Source: Microlunatus soli
GTDB lineage: Bacteria; Actinomycetota; Actinomycetes; Propionibacteriales; Propionibacteriaceae
Reading direction: 5' to 3'
Length of the DNA: 64,000 nt
NCBI RefSeq assembly: GCF_900105385.1
Contig: NZ_LT629772.1
Location: 1,488,001-1,552,000 of the forward strand
The notes under the pieces are model-generated. The model saw only the letters and a program-made list of their open reading frames with translations, searched no databases and was not told where the DNA came from. The position numbers and the translations under genes are program-made. Of this stretch, positions 18,334 to 28,000 are shown one piece after another (position 1 is the first letter of the stretch; the number at the start of each line of letters is the position of its first letter).

Positions 18334-18363
18334 TTGACGTCTGGCAACGTTGCCAACTACCGT
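18334..18363 (+). promoter_or_regulatory. promoter with embedded LacI-type operator
   Basis: The perfect palindrome TGGCAACGTTGCCA (18342-18355) lies between a -35-like TTGACG (18334-18339) and a weak -10 candidate TACCGT (18358-18363). An operator in the spacer is the classical arrangement for repression of the transporter operon that starts at 18495. Confidence 0.7.
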
Positions 18364-18440
18364 CGAGATCATCGGCTCAGGCGGCCCGCCTTCAGCCGCC
18401 AGGCCCGCATCGGTCGCGCTGCCCGGCACCGGTCAGTCAG

Positions 18441-18481
18441 TGCGACATCGGTCGAACAGGGTGCGTCATCGGTCAAACAAG
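18441..18481. repeat. two-copy 21-base direct repeat in the transporter leader
   Basis: TGCGACATCGGTCGAACAGG (18441) and TGCGTCATCGGTCAAACAAG (18462) stand 21 bases apart, just before the ribosome site of the binding-protein gene. Confidence 0.7.
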
Positions 18482-18494
18482 GGAGTCTGCTCAG

Positions 18495-19778
18495 ATGCGT
18501 CGTCGTCAATTCATCGGCTCGCTCGCCGCCGCTTCGGCCTTGGGGGCCACCACAACACTCGCCGGCTGCGGCGGATCCGACTCGGGTTCGGGCAGCTCCG
18601 GCGGCAAGGTCCAGCTCACGTTCCGACAGTTCGACCCGCCGACCGAGATCGACGGCCTGACCAAGGCCGTCCAGGCGTGGAACAAGAGCCACGCCGACAT
18701 CCAGGTCAAGATCGAGACCCTGACCGGTTCCGACGACTACGCGCAGCAGTTCGCCCGGGAGGCCAACTCGGGGTCCGGTCCGGACGTGGTTCAGCTCGGC
18801 TTCGTCAACGTCAAGGACCTGGCCAAGCCGAAGATCCTCAAGCCCGTCTCCGAGCTGGCTGAGAAATCCCAGCCGGACACGCCGATCGACAAGTTCCTCG
18901 CCCTGGACATCAACCGGTTCGAGGAGCAGACCTGGGCATTGCCGTGGACCGTCGACACCTTCGCCCTCGCCTACAACAGCACGACCATGAAGAAGGCGGG
19001 GATGAAGCCGCCGACCAGCTGGGACGAGTTGCGTGACAACGCCGCCGAGATCAGCAAGAGCGGTACCGCGGGCTTCGCGTTCCCCGGCGCCAGCAGCCCG
19101 ACCGCGGGCCAATGGTTTGCGATCAACTATTACCTGTGGAGCAACGGCTTCACGCTGATCGCCGACAACGGCGGCAGCTGGGCTCCGGGAGCTACGGTCG
19201 AGCAATTCAGGTCCGCGATGGAGTACTTCAACTCGCTCTTCACCACCAAGGCCACCCCGCGGTCGATGATCGCGGTCGAGGCGATCAACGATCCTCAGCT
19301 GATCTCCGGCGTGGCCGGCGGGACCGTGGCGATGACCATGATGGCGCCGCAGACCCTGCGGCAGGCCCGGGAGTCGTCGACCAAGGTCGTCTCGGCGGTG
19401 ATGCCGGACGGCCTGACCGACGGCAACACCCATTTGGGCGGTCGATCGCTCGGCATCAACGCATCCTCCGACCACCCCGAGGAGGCCTGGGAGTTCGTCA
19501 AGTATCTGAACAGCGCCAAGGCCTTCGAAGACATCCCGCAGTACCCGGCGGCCACCACCGTGCTGAATGATCTTCAGGCCCCGGACGGTGAAGATGGCTA
19601 CCAGCAACAGATCCCGCACTCCCGGTCCTTCGCTCGCTACACAGCAGGCCCGGTGCCGGTGGCGACCCTGCAGAAGCTGACCTGTGCGGCGTTCGGTTCG
19701 GTGTATGCCGGTCAGAAGAAGCCGGCCCAGGCGGCGACCGAACTGGTCGACGGCATCGCGTCGGCGATCAAGGGGTGA
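18495..19778 (+). CDS. sugar ABC transporter substrate-binding lipoprotein
   Basis: A 427-residue extracytoplasmic binding protein of the carbohydrate (family 1) type. The signal begins MRRRQFIGSLAAASA, a twin-arginine-like motif, and ends in the lipobox LAGC with Cys25. The mature part has the usual features: PTEIDGLTKAVQAWNK, GPDVVQLGFVNVKDLA, WALPWTVDTFALAYN and VMPDGLTDGNTHLGGRSLGIN. It would deliver a sugar or glycan to the two permeases that follow. No ATPase gene is in the operon, so a shared MsiK-type ATPase is expected elsewhere. ATG at 18495 has AAGGGAG upstream. Confidence 0.93.
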   Translation: MRRRQFIGSLAAASALGATTTLAGCGGSDSGSGSSGGKVQLTFRQFDPPTEIDGLTKAVQAWNKSHADIQVKIETLTGSDDYAQQFAREANSGSGPDVVQLGFVNVKDLAKPKILKPVSELAEKSQPDTPIDKFLALDINRFEEQTWALPWTVDTFALAYNSTTMKKAGMKPPTSWDELRDNAAEISKSGTAGFAFPGASSPTAGQWFAINYYLWSNGFTLIADNGGSWAPGATVEQFRSAMEYFNSLFTTKATPRSMIAVEAINDPQLISGVAGGTVAMTMMAPQTLRQARESSTKVVSAVMPDGLTDGNTHLGGRSLGINASSDHPEEAWEFVKYLNSAKAFEDIPQYPAATTVLNDLQAPDGEDGYQQQIPHSRSFARYTAGPVPVATLQKLTCAAFGSVYAGQKKPAQAATELVDGIASAIKG

Positions 19779-20752
19779 CCTCCGAGGTGACCGCAGTCGC
19801 CACCGCGCGCCGTCCCGAATCCACCGGCGGATCGGCGCCGAGCGGCGCCGCACACCGGCGCCGGCGGCGCAACCCGACACCGTACGCGCTGCTGACCCCG
19901 ACGCTGGTACTGCTGGCCCTGCTGTTCGCCGTGCCGGCGGTCTACAACGTCTGGCTGGCACTGCACGAGGTCACGCCGTACGACGCACTCGGCGATGGCG
20001 ACTTCGTTGCGGGGAAGAACTTCGCGTCCGTGCTGACCAGTCCGCAGCTCTGGCTGTCGGCCCGCAATACGGTGCTCTGGCTGACGCTGGCGACCGTCCT
20101 GCTCCGGCTGATCTTCGGGCTCGGTCTGGCCGTGCTGCTGCAGCAGGCCGTGTTGCGACGGATCCGGATCCTCGGCGTCGCGCGGACGATCATCCTGCTG
20201 CCGTGGATGATCCCGCCCACGGTCGCCGTCGCGGCCTGGCAGTGGTTGCTGGACGGCCGGACCGGGCTGGTCAACAAGGTGCTGCTGCAGCTCGGCGTCA
20301 TCGATCAAGGCATCGCCTTCTTCGGTGAGCTCTCCACGGTCTGGCCGAGCATCGCCGCGGTGATGGTCTGGCGGGAGCTGCCCTTCGTGGTGATCTCGCT
20401 GATGGCCGGCCTGCAGGCGATCCCGTCCGATCAGTACGAGGCCGCTGCGCTGGACGGCGCGACCGCCTGGCGGGCGTTCTGGTATGTGACGCTGCCGAAT
20501 CTGCGCCCGGTGATCGCAGTCGTCGGGCTGATGATCACCATCGGCGCCTTCAACAACTTCATCTACGTCTGGCTGACCACCGGCGGCGGCCCCGGCACCT
20601 TCACCCAGGTGCTGGCCACCCAGCTGTACAGCACCGCGTTCGTCGACAACCAGCTCGGCAAGGGGGCCGCCATCGGACTGGTGATGAGTGCGGTGATGCT
20701 GATCTTCGCGGTGATCTACCTGACGGCAACCACCCGGAGGAACGATGAGTGA
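19775..20752 (+). CDS. sugar ABC transporter permease (MalF-type)
   Basis: A 325-residue integral membrane protein with about six helices. The cytoplasmic EAA loop that contacts the ATPase is EAAALDGATAWRAFWYVTLP, late in the protein. The N-terminal 35 residues are basic and cytoplasmic. GTG at 19775 overlaps the TGA of the binding-protein gene (GTGA) and the stop overlaps the next permease by eight bases, so the three are translationally coupled. It forms the translocation pore with the next gene product. Confidence 0.94.
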   Translation: MTSEVTAVATARRPESTGGSAPSGAAHRRRRRNPTPYALLTPTLVLLALLFAVPAVYNVWLALHEVTPYDALGDGDFVAGKNFASVLTSPQLWLSARNTVLWLTLATVLLRLIFGLGLAVLLQQAVLRRIRILGVARTIILLPWMIPPTVAVAAWQWLLDGRTGLVNKVLLQLGVIDQGIAFFGELSTVWPSIAAVMVWRELPFVVISLMAGLQAIPSDQYEAAALDGATAWRAFWYVTLPNLRPVIAVVGLMITIGAFNNFIYVWLTTGGGPGTFTQVLATQLYSTAFVDNQLGKGAAIGLVMSAVMLIFAVIYLTATTRRNDE

Positions 20753-21629
20753 GGCCACCGCCGCATCGACCGCCCGAGCCACCAGGTCGCTGCGTCGCAA
20801 ACCGCTGACCGGTGCCGAGATCGCCACCGTAGTGATCACGGTCGTGGTCTGTCTGATGATCGCCTTCCCGTTCCTGTGGATGGTGATCACGTCCTTCTTC
20901 CCGCCCGAAGAACTCTTCACGCCACAACGCCTGCTGCCGCGGATCGAGACCGCGACGATCGGCAACTACGTGCAGTTGATCACCCAGTCGAAATTCCTCA
21001 CCTACACGGCGAACTCGCTGATCGTCTCCTGTGCTGCGATGGTCGTCTCGGTGGTGCTGTCGAGTCTGTCGGGGTATGCGTTCTCCCGCTATCGGTTCCG
21101 GGGCCGCCGGCTGATCATGGTGGCGATCATCGCCGTCCACCTGTTCCCGTTCGTCATCCTGATCACCCCGATGTACGCGTTCTTCTCCGAGCTGCAGCTG
21201 CTGAACACCCACCTCGGGCTGATCATCGCCTACGTGGCGATCACGTTGCCGTTCGCGTCGTACCTGATGTTGGGGTTCTTCGAGACGATCCCCACCTCGC
21301 TGGACGAGGCCGCCCGGGTGGACGGCTGCAGCACGGTCGGTGTGCTGTTCCGGGTGGTGTTGCCGGTCGCTTGGCCGGGGATCGCTACCGTCGGCATCAA
21401 CGCGTTCATCCTGTCCTGGGAGGAGTATCTGTTCGCCAAGGTGCTGGTCACCGACGATGAGATGAAGACCGTCCAGGTCGGGCTGGCAAACTTCTTCGGC
21501 GAGTTCACCACGCGATGGGACCTGGTCATGGCAGCCTCGGTGCTGGCTTCCGTGCCGACGATCGTCCTGTTCGCGGTGGCCCAGCGACGACTGGTGTCCG
21601 GCCTGGCAGCCGGTGGTGTGAAGGAGTAG
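20745..21629 (+). CDS. sugar ABC transporter permease (MalG-type)
   Basis: A 294-residue permease with six helices. The family pattern is clear: IAFPFLWMVITSFFP at the N-terminal helix, the EAA loop EAARVDGCSTVGVLFRVVLP and the MalG-type tail. It pairs with the preceding permease. The LacI gene begins five bases after its stop, and the AAGGAG that serves the regulator lies in its last codons. Confidence 0.94.
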   Translation: MSEATAASTARATRSLRRKPLTGAEIATVVITVVVCLMIAFPFLWMVITSFFPPEELFTPQRLLPRIETATIGNYVQLITQSKFLTYTANSLIVSCAAMVVSVVLSSLSGYAFSRYRFRGRRLIMVAIIAVHLFPFVILITPMYAFFSELQLLNTHLGLIIAYVAITLPFASYLMLGFFETIPTSLDEAARVDGCSTVGVLFRVVLPVAWPGIATVGINAFILSWEEYLFAKVLVTDDEMKTVQVGLANFFGEFTTRWDLVMAASVLASVPTIVLFAVAQRRLVSGLAAGGVKE

Positions 21630-21634
21630 TGCCG

Positions 21635-22630
21635 ATGACCGTGCCGACGTTGCGCGACGTCGCCGCGCTGGCCGGTGTCAGCATGAGCACCGTTTCCCGC
21701 GTGCTCAACGACCGGGGTGGCGTCACCCCCGAGAAGCGCGCCCGGATCGAGCAGGCGCTGCAGCAGCTGGACTATGTCACCAACGTCTCGGCCCGATCCT
21801 TGCGTGGGACTCGGACCCGGACCTACGCCCTGCTGGTCGACGACCTCAACACCGCCTTCTTCTCCGGGCTCGCCGAATCGTTGACCAAGATCGCGCTCGA
21901 GGACGGCTGCACGCTGCTGATCGTCACCACCCAGAAGGCCTACGAACGCGAGCGGCGGATCCTGATGGAGATGCGCGCCCGGCAGGTCGACGGATTGTTC
22001 GTGGTCGCGGCGTCGGGTGACCGCAGCGGCGACCGTGCGCGGCATCCCGCCGGTCTCCCGGTGGTGTATGTAGAGCGGTTCCCGCCCGGGATCGACGCCG
22101 ACGTGGTGACGTTCGACTACTACCGTGCCGGGCTGGAGCAGATCGACCAGCTGTGGGCCGACGGGCACCGGCGGATCGCCTTCCTGGGCGGCACGGTCGC
22201 CGAGGATCCGGGACGACGCCGGCTGGCCGCCTTCCGTGACGGGCTGCGGTCCCACGGGGTCGAGCCGGACCCGGACCTGATCAGCACCGATCATCTGACC
22301 GATCAGGACACCTGGCCGGCGCTGGAGCAGCTTCGGACGCTCGCCGACCCGCCGACGGCACTGGTGGTCACGGTGGCACCGCCGCTGCATGCGGCGCTGC
22401 GAATGGCGGCGGAGCACGACTGGCCGATCGCGATCGCCTCCTACGAGACCATCGACACACCGGAGCTGACACCGGTGCGGTTGATCATCACCCACGGCGA
22501 TCTCGACGAGCTGGCCCGGGTCGCGGCGCAGACACTGCAGGGCCTGCTCGCCGATCAGCCTGTTGGCCGAACCACCGAGCACCGCACCGTGCTACTGGAC
22601 ACCGTCGTCGACCGGTACGACCCGACGTAG
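21635..22630 (+). CDS. LacI family transcriptional regulator
   Basis: A 331-residue repressor. The N-terminal helix-turn-helix is TLRDVAALAGVSMSTVSRVL (residues 5-24), followed by the hinge LRGTRTRTYALLVDD and a periplasmic-binding-protein-like effector domain. It most likely binds the two CG-centred palindromes at 18263-18278 and 18342-18355 and is relieved by the imported sugar or a derivative. ATG at 21635 is five bases after the permease stop; the longer open frame upstream is inside the permease gene. Being inside the operon, it is self-regulated. Confidence 0.94.
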   Translation: MTVPTLRDVAALAGVSMSTVSRVLNDRGGVTPEKRARIEQALQQLDYVTNVSARSLRGTRTRTYALLVDDLNTAFFSGLAESLTKIALEDGCTLLIVTTQKAYERERRILMEMRARQVDGLFVVAASGDRSGDRARHPAGLPVVYVERFPPGIDADVVTFDYYRAGLEQIDQLWADGHRRIAFLGGTVAEDPGRRRLAAFRDGLRSHGVEPDPDLISTDHLTDQDTWPALEQLRTLADPPTALVVTVAPPLHAALRMAAEHDWPIAIASYETIDTPELTPVRLIITHGDLDELARVAAQTLQGLLADQPVGRTTEHRTVLLDTVVDRYDPT

Positions 22631-22695
22631 CATCCCGGCACCCGATTCCCCGACAAAGACATCCCGCCCACATCGAGCCAGCCCCGAGGAAGACT

Positions 22696-24048
22696 GTGAC
22701 GACACCCGAACGCCCCCATCTGATCGTGATCTACACCGACGACCTCGGCTACGGCGACGTCGGCTTCCTCGGGCCGAGCGACATCGCCACCCCGCATCTG
22801 GACGCGCTGGCCGCCGGCGGGGCGACGATGCGGCGGTGGTACTCCAACTCGCCGGTCTGCTCACCGTCGCGGGCAGCTCTGCTCACCGGCTGCCATCCGT
22901 CGCGGGCCGGTGTCGACCACATCCTCGGCGCACCGCGCGGCCGGGACGGCTTGCCGCCGCAGCCCACGCTGGCGTCTCGGCTCGCCGACGCCGGCTACGC
23001 CACCAGTATGGTCGGCAAGTGGCATCTGGGTACGTCGGAGTCCTCGTCTCCGCGGGCCCTCGGGTTCGGATCCTTCTTCGGATTCCTGGCCGGTTGCGTC
23101 GACTACTACTCCCACATCATGTACTGGGGTGACCATCATCCGATCCATGACCTGTGGACCGGGACCCAGGAGACCTGGCGCAACGGGGAGTATCTGACGA
23201 CCATGATCACCGATGCGGCCGTGCAGGTGATCGACGAGGTGGCCGACGATCCGATGTTCCTGTTCGTCAGCTACAACGCGCCGCACTACCCGCTGCACGC
23301 CCCGCAGGAGTATGTCGACCGCAACGCCCACCTCCCGGAGGACCGGCGGATGATCGCGGCGATGATGTCAGCGGTCGACGACGGGGTCGGCGAGATCGTC
23401 GCCGCCCTGGAACGACAAGGGATCCGGGACAACACGATCATCCTGTTCTCCTCCGACAACGGCCCGTCCGCCGAAGAGCGCAACTGGCTGAACGGGGAGG
23501 AGATCGCCTTCGCCGGCGGATCGGCCGGCGGCCTTCGTGGACACAAGGGCTCGTTGTACGAGGGCGGCATCCGGATGCCGACGCTCTGGTCCTGGCCGGC
23601 ACGGATCACACCCGGCACCCAGATCACGACCTGCTGTCAGATGAGTGACGTGCTGCCGACCGTGCTCGACGCGGCCGGCATCCCACCGGCTGACCAGCAT
23701 GTCGTGGACGGTTCCTCGGTCTTGGACCTGCTCACCGGCACGAAGTCGGAGCCCGAGGATCGCTTGCTGTACTGGGAATACGACGGCCAGACGGCTGTCA
23801 GCGACGGCACCTGGAAACTGGTCCGCAACGTCCGCGAACGGCTCGGTGCGCCGACCGTCGAAAAGATCGGGCTCTACCATCTCGCCGTCGACGAGGCGGA
23901 GACCAGCAACCTGTACGCCGCCGACCACTCCGAAGCCGTCCGGCTGGGGGCCGCGCTGGACGATTTCGAGACGCGCCTGACCGGTTGGCAGCAGCAGATC
24001 TCCCAACAGGGACAGGAACTCTCCCCCATCCCGACGGCCGCTCCCTAA
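22696..24048 (+). CDS. cytoplasmic sulfatase (arylsulfatase family)
   Basis: A 450-residue enzyme that hydrolyses sulfate esters. The metal ligands Asp15-Asp16 are in IYTDDLGYGD and the active-site signature is CSPSRAALLTG, with Cys55 to be converted to formylglycine (C-X-P-S-R). SMVGKWHLG and FSSDNGPS are further catalytic blocks. There is no signal peptide, so it acts on a substrate already imported, presumably by the adjacent ABC transporter; a sulfated sugar or glycan fragment is the natural inference. No formylglycine-generating enzyme is in the window. GTG at 22696 has GAGGAAG upstream, 65 bases after lacI. Confidence 0.92.
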   Translation: MTTPERPHLIVIYTDDLGYGDVGFLGPSDIATPHLDALAAGGATMRRWYSNSPVCSPSRAALLTGCHPSRAGVDHILGAPRGRDGLPPQPTLASRLADAGYATSMVGKWHLGTSESSSPRALGFGSFFGFLAGCVDYYSHIMYWGDHHPIHDLWTGTQETWRNGEYLTTMITDAAVQVIDEVADDPMFLFVSYNAPHYPLHAPQEYVDRNAHLPEDRRMIAAMMSAVDDGVGEIVAALERQGIRDNTIILFSSDNGPSAEERNWLNGEEIAFAGGSAGGLRGHKGSLYEGGIRMPTLWSWPARITPGTQITTCCQMSDVLPTVLDAAGIPPADQHVVDGSSVLDLLTGTKSEPEDRLLYWEYDGQTAVSDGTWKLVRNVRERLGAPTVEKIGLYHLAVDEAETSNLYAADHSEAVRLGAALDDFETRLTGWQQQISQQGQELSPIPTAAP

Positions 24049-24057
24049 CCCACCAGG

Positions 24058-24078
24058 GTCCTGAGCCTGTCGAAGGAC
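24058..24078. repeat. copy of the CTGAGCCTGTCGAAGG element
   Basis: Single copy with short flanking complementarity (GTCC/GGAC), ten bases after the sulfatase stop and before the convergent MerR gene. It may serve as a terminator. Confidence 0.7.
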
Positions 24079-24109
24079 CTCGAACCCGACCAGGATCCTC
24101 GACCGGCCT

Positions 24110-24907
24110 TCATCGTTCGCAAGCATCCCTGCCGACGACCGGTGCCTGCAGGGTCACGGCGCCCTCCCGTGCCACCAACTGCCGGTAGACACCGGACGTC
24201 CGCAGTGCATACCGTTCCAGGGCGGTGTCGAGGGTCATCCAGGCATCGCCGATGTTCACCGGCGCTTGCGGATAGTGGACGGCCGCCCCCTGCTCCGACC
24301 CGGCGATCTCGATGACCTCCAGGCCCGCCACCGGAGCCGGCTCCGGCTCGTGCACGATGCCGGCGGTCACCATGATCGACTCCGGATCCGATGTTCCGTC
24401 GTAGGTCAGCACCAGGTCACGATCACCCGGCACCCGCTCCCGAAGGCTGCCGACCAGCTGGCCGACCGCCGCGCCGATCTCCGACTCATCGGTCACGATT
24501 TCCTGGGCACCCAGCAGTTTCAGCGCCGGCAGTGCAGTGAGTTGCAATGTTTCCATGATCGTTCGATGACCTTCCTCGATGGCTCCGAGGCGCGCCCGCA
24601 CCTCGCTGAGACATCTCGAAGCCTCGGTGATCTGCTCGGTCAACTCCGCTTCCCGAGCTCGGAGCAGCTCGACGAGCCGCTGCTCCGAGAGCCCTTCCGC
24701 CAGCAGGTCGCCGATCGTGTCCAGGCCGAAGCCGACGGCACGCAACCCTGCGATCGCCTGCACCCGGCCGACCTGGTGCGGCGCGTACCTCCGACGCCCG
24801 GTCCACTGATCGACCTCGGCCGGTGACAGCAATCCGACCGTCTCCCAGTGCCGCAGCATCCGGCGGGACACTCCCGTCCGGTGGGCCAACTCACCGATGC
24901 TCAACAT
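24110..24907 (-). CDS. MerR family transcriptional regulator with effector domain
   Basis: A 265-residue regulator. The winged-helix head is MLSIGELAHRTGVSRRMLRHWE, followed by GRRRYAPHQVGRVQAI. A dimerisation helix (about 80-125) and then a GyrI/BmrR-like ligand-binding domain (about 130-255) follow, so it probably senses a small hydrophobic or cationic compound. ATG at 24907 gives the canonical N-terminus. A MerR-type operator with the -35 box inside it lies 22-34 bases upstream (24929-24941). No target besides itself is visible. Confidence 0.88.
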   Translation of the reverse strand: MLSIGELAHRTGVSRRMLRHWETVGLLSPAEVDQWTGRRRYAPHQVGRVQAIAGLRAVGFGLDTIGDLLAEGLSEQRLVELLRAREAELTEQITEASRCLSEVRARLGAIEEGHRTIMETLQLTALPALKLLGAQEIVTDESEIGAAVGQLVGSLRERVPGDRDLVLTYDGTSDPESIMVTAGIVHEPEPAPVAGLEVIEIAGSEQGAAVHYPQAPVNIGDAWMTLDTALERYALRTSGVYRQLVAREGAVTLQAPVVGRDACER

Positions 24908-24928
24908 GTCGATCACCACTCCAACCCA

Positions 24929-24941
24929 TGACACAGTGTCA
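24929..24941 (-). promoter_or_regulatory. MerR operator/promoter of the merR-type gene
   Basis: The dyad TGACACTGTGTCA (minus strand) contains a TTGACA -35 box (TTGACACTGTGTCA), close to the known operators of BmrR/TipA-type regulators. It probably mediates autoregulation. Confidence 0.65.
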
Positions 24942-24954
24942 AGATCAACCACGG

Positions 24955-25019
24955 GTCCTGAACCGGTCGACGGACCGAGAACGCGACCAGCGGAACCAAC
25001 CTCGACAAGCTCAGGGACC
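24955..25019. repeat. paired copies of the CTGAGC-TGTCGAAGG element after mfd
   Basis: A degenerate copy at 24955-24976 and an inverted copy CCTCGACAAGCTCAGGG around 25000-25019. They lie between mfd and the MerR gene, 22 bases after the mfd stop, and can pair into a hairpin suited to termination. Confidence 0.7.
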
Positions 25020-25041
25020 TCGGGCAGCGGTCCGGGTAGCT

Positions 25042-28000
25042 TCAGGATGCCGGCGCGTTGGTGGCGATCAGGACGTTGCTGACCACCTCGGTGCACCAGT
25101 CGAGGAGCTCGAGATCCTTGATCGGCGGCCCACCGATCTGCGGTGACTTCGGCTTCGGCACCAGCATCAGGCCGGCCTTCTCCTTGACCACGCTGCCCGG
25201 GTAGAGACGCTTCAGCCGCAGCTGTTTGGACTCGGCCAGGTCGACCGGGGCGAAACGGATGAAGTTGCCGGCGATGACCACCTCGGACAGTCCTGCCTGC
25301 CTGGCCAGCAAACGGAATCTCGCGACGGCCAACAGGCTCTCCACCTCGGAGCCGGGAGCGCCGTAACGGTCGGTGAGCTCGGCCCGGACGGCCTCGATGT
25401 CGGCCGGTTCGCGGACCTCGGCGATCCGCTTGTACATCTCCAGCCGAAGCCGTTCGGACTCGACGTAGTCGGTCGGCAGATGCGCCTCGATCGGCAATTC
25501 GATCTTGACCTCGGCCTCCGGCTCGACACCGTCGCCGCGGAACTCCGCGACCGCCTCGCCGACCAACCGGACGTAGAGATCGAAACCGACGTCGGCGATG
25601 TGACCGGACTGCTGACCACCCAGCAGGTTGCCGGCGCCACGGATCTCCAGGTCCTTCATCGCCACCGCCATCCCGGCCCCGAGGTCGGTGTGCGCAGCGA
25701 TCGTGGCGAGTCGATCATGGGCGGTCTCGGTGAGCGGCTTCTCCGGCGGATACAGGAAGTAGGCATACCCCCGTTCCCGGCTCCTGCCGACCCGGCCGCG
25801 CAACTGGTGGAGCTGGGACAGACCGAGGGTGTCGGACCGTTCGACGATCAAGGTGTTCGCCGTCGAGATGTCCAACCCCGCTTCGACGATCGTGGTCGCC
25901 ACCAGGACGTCTGCGCGACGTTCCCAGAAGTCCACCATCACCTGTTCCAGCTGGTGCTCCCCCATCTGTCCATGCGCGGTCACCACGCGGGCCTCGGGCA
26001 CCAACTCACGGATCCGGCGGGCGGCCTTCTCGATCGACTGCACCCGGTTGTGCACGAAGAAGACCTGGCCTTCCCGCATCAGCTCACGGCGGATCGCCGC
26101 CGTCACCTGGGCCTCGTCGTACGGGCCGGCGAAGGTGAGCACCGGGTGACGTTCCTCCGGTGGGGTGGTGATCGTGGACATCTCACGGATGCCGGTAACG
26201 GCCATCTCCAGGGTGCGCGGGATCGGGGTCGCCGACATGGCGAGCACGTCGACGTCCATCCGCAGCCGCTTCAGCGATTCCTTGTGCTCGACGCCGAATC
26301 GCTGTTCCTCGTCGATGATCACCAGACCAAGATCCTTGAACCTGATCTTGTCGCTGATCAACCGATGGGTGCCGACGACGACATCGACACTGCCGTCGGC
26401 AAGTCCGGCGACGGTCGCCTTGCTGTCGGCGTCGGAGGAGAAGCGGCTCAGCGCACCGACCTTGATCGGGAAGCCGGCGTACCGGTCGGCGAAGGTGTTG
26501 TAGTGCTGCTGCACCAGCAGCGTTGTCGGCACCAGGATGGCGACCTGCTTGCCGTCCTGGACGGCCTTGAACGCTGCCCGGACGGCGATCTCGGTCTTCC
26601 CGTAGCCGACGTCGCCACAGATCAGCCTGTCCATCGGGATGACCTGTTCCATGTCGTGCTTGACCTCGTCGATGCAGGCCAGCTGGTCCGGCGTCTCGAC
26701 GAAGTTGAACGCGTCCTCCAGCTCCCGCTGCCAGGTGGTGTCCGGGGCGAAGGCGTGGCCGCGGCTGGCCTGCCGGGCGGCGTACAGCTTGATCAACTCG
26801 GCGGCGATCTCGCGAACGGCCTTGCGCGCCCGGCCCTTGCGCTTGGCCCAGTCCGAGCCACCCATCCGGTCCAGCGACGGAGCCTCGCCGCCGACGTAAC
26901 GGGTGACCAGATCGAGCTGGTCCATCGGCACATAGAGCCGGTCACCGGGCTGGCCGCGTTTGCTGGCGGCGTACTCCACGACGAGGTATTCCCGGGTGGA
27001 GCCGGCGACCGTGCGTTGAACCATCTCACGGTAGCGGCCGACGCCGTGCTGTTCGTGCACGATCGCGTCGCCCGGCTGCAGTTCCAGCGGATCGATCTGC
27101 TTCTTGCGCCGGGCCGGCATCTTCCGCTCGGAGCGGTCGACCTGATGCTGACCGGACAGGTCGCCGGTGGTGTAGACGGCGAGTTTGATCTTGTCCACCA
27201 GCAGACCGGTGCGCAGCTCACCGGTGCTGACGCTGACCAGTTGCGGCTCCGGTGCGGTGCCGAGATCGTCGATCAGCCGGGCGGCGATGTCCTGCTCGCC
27301 GAGCAGTTGCACCATCCGCTGTGCGGTGCCCTTGCCCTCGGCGACCAGCACGACCCGCCAGCCATCGCGGGCATGATCGGCGATCTCGGCGATCGACTTC
27401 TCCGCATCCCCACGGTGCGTCTCGGGCAGTTGCGCCTCGACCGTACGGGAGGAGACTCCGAGGGTGCTGACCGCGGTGGAGAAATCGATGATCTCCCCTT
27501 CCTCGGTGCGGATCGGACCACTCTGCTGCTCCGGCCCGGCGCTGAAGACCGACAGCGTCCACCAGGCCAGCCCACGGTCCAACGCGTGTTCGCGGACCTC
27601 GGCCAGCGGTCGGTAGGACGACGAGCCGAGATCGATCGGCGCCTGACCTCCGCCTGCGGCCGCGGCCCAGGAGGCACCGAGGAACTCCTCGCTGGTCTTG
27701 ACCAGATCGGCCGACCGGGTGCGGACCAGTTCCGGGTCCGCGACCAGCACGTGGGTGCCGTCGGGGAGCAGATCGACCAACAGCTCCATGCCGTCGACCA
27801 GTGCCGGGGACAGCGACTCCATGCCTTCCACGGCATGGCCGGCGGCGATCCGTTCCAGCATCTCCGACAGCTCGGGATGGGCCTCCATCAGCTCGGCGGC
27901 CCGCTGCTTGACCTGGTCGGTCAGCAGCAGTTCGCGGCAGGGCGAGGCGGTGATGTCGTCGGTGGTCAGGTCGGAGGACCGCTGGTCGGCGACGGCGAAG

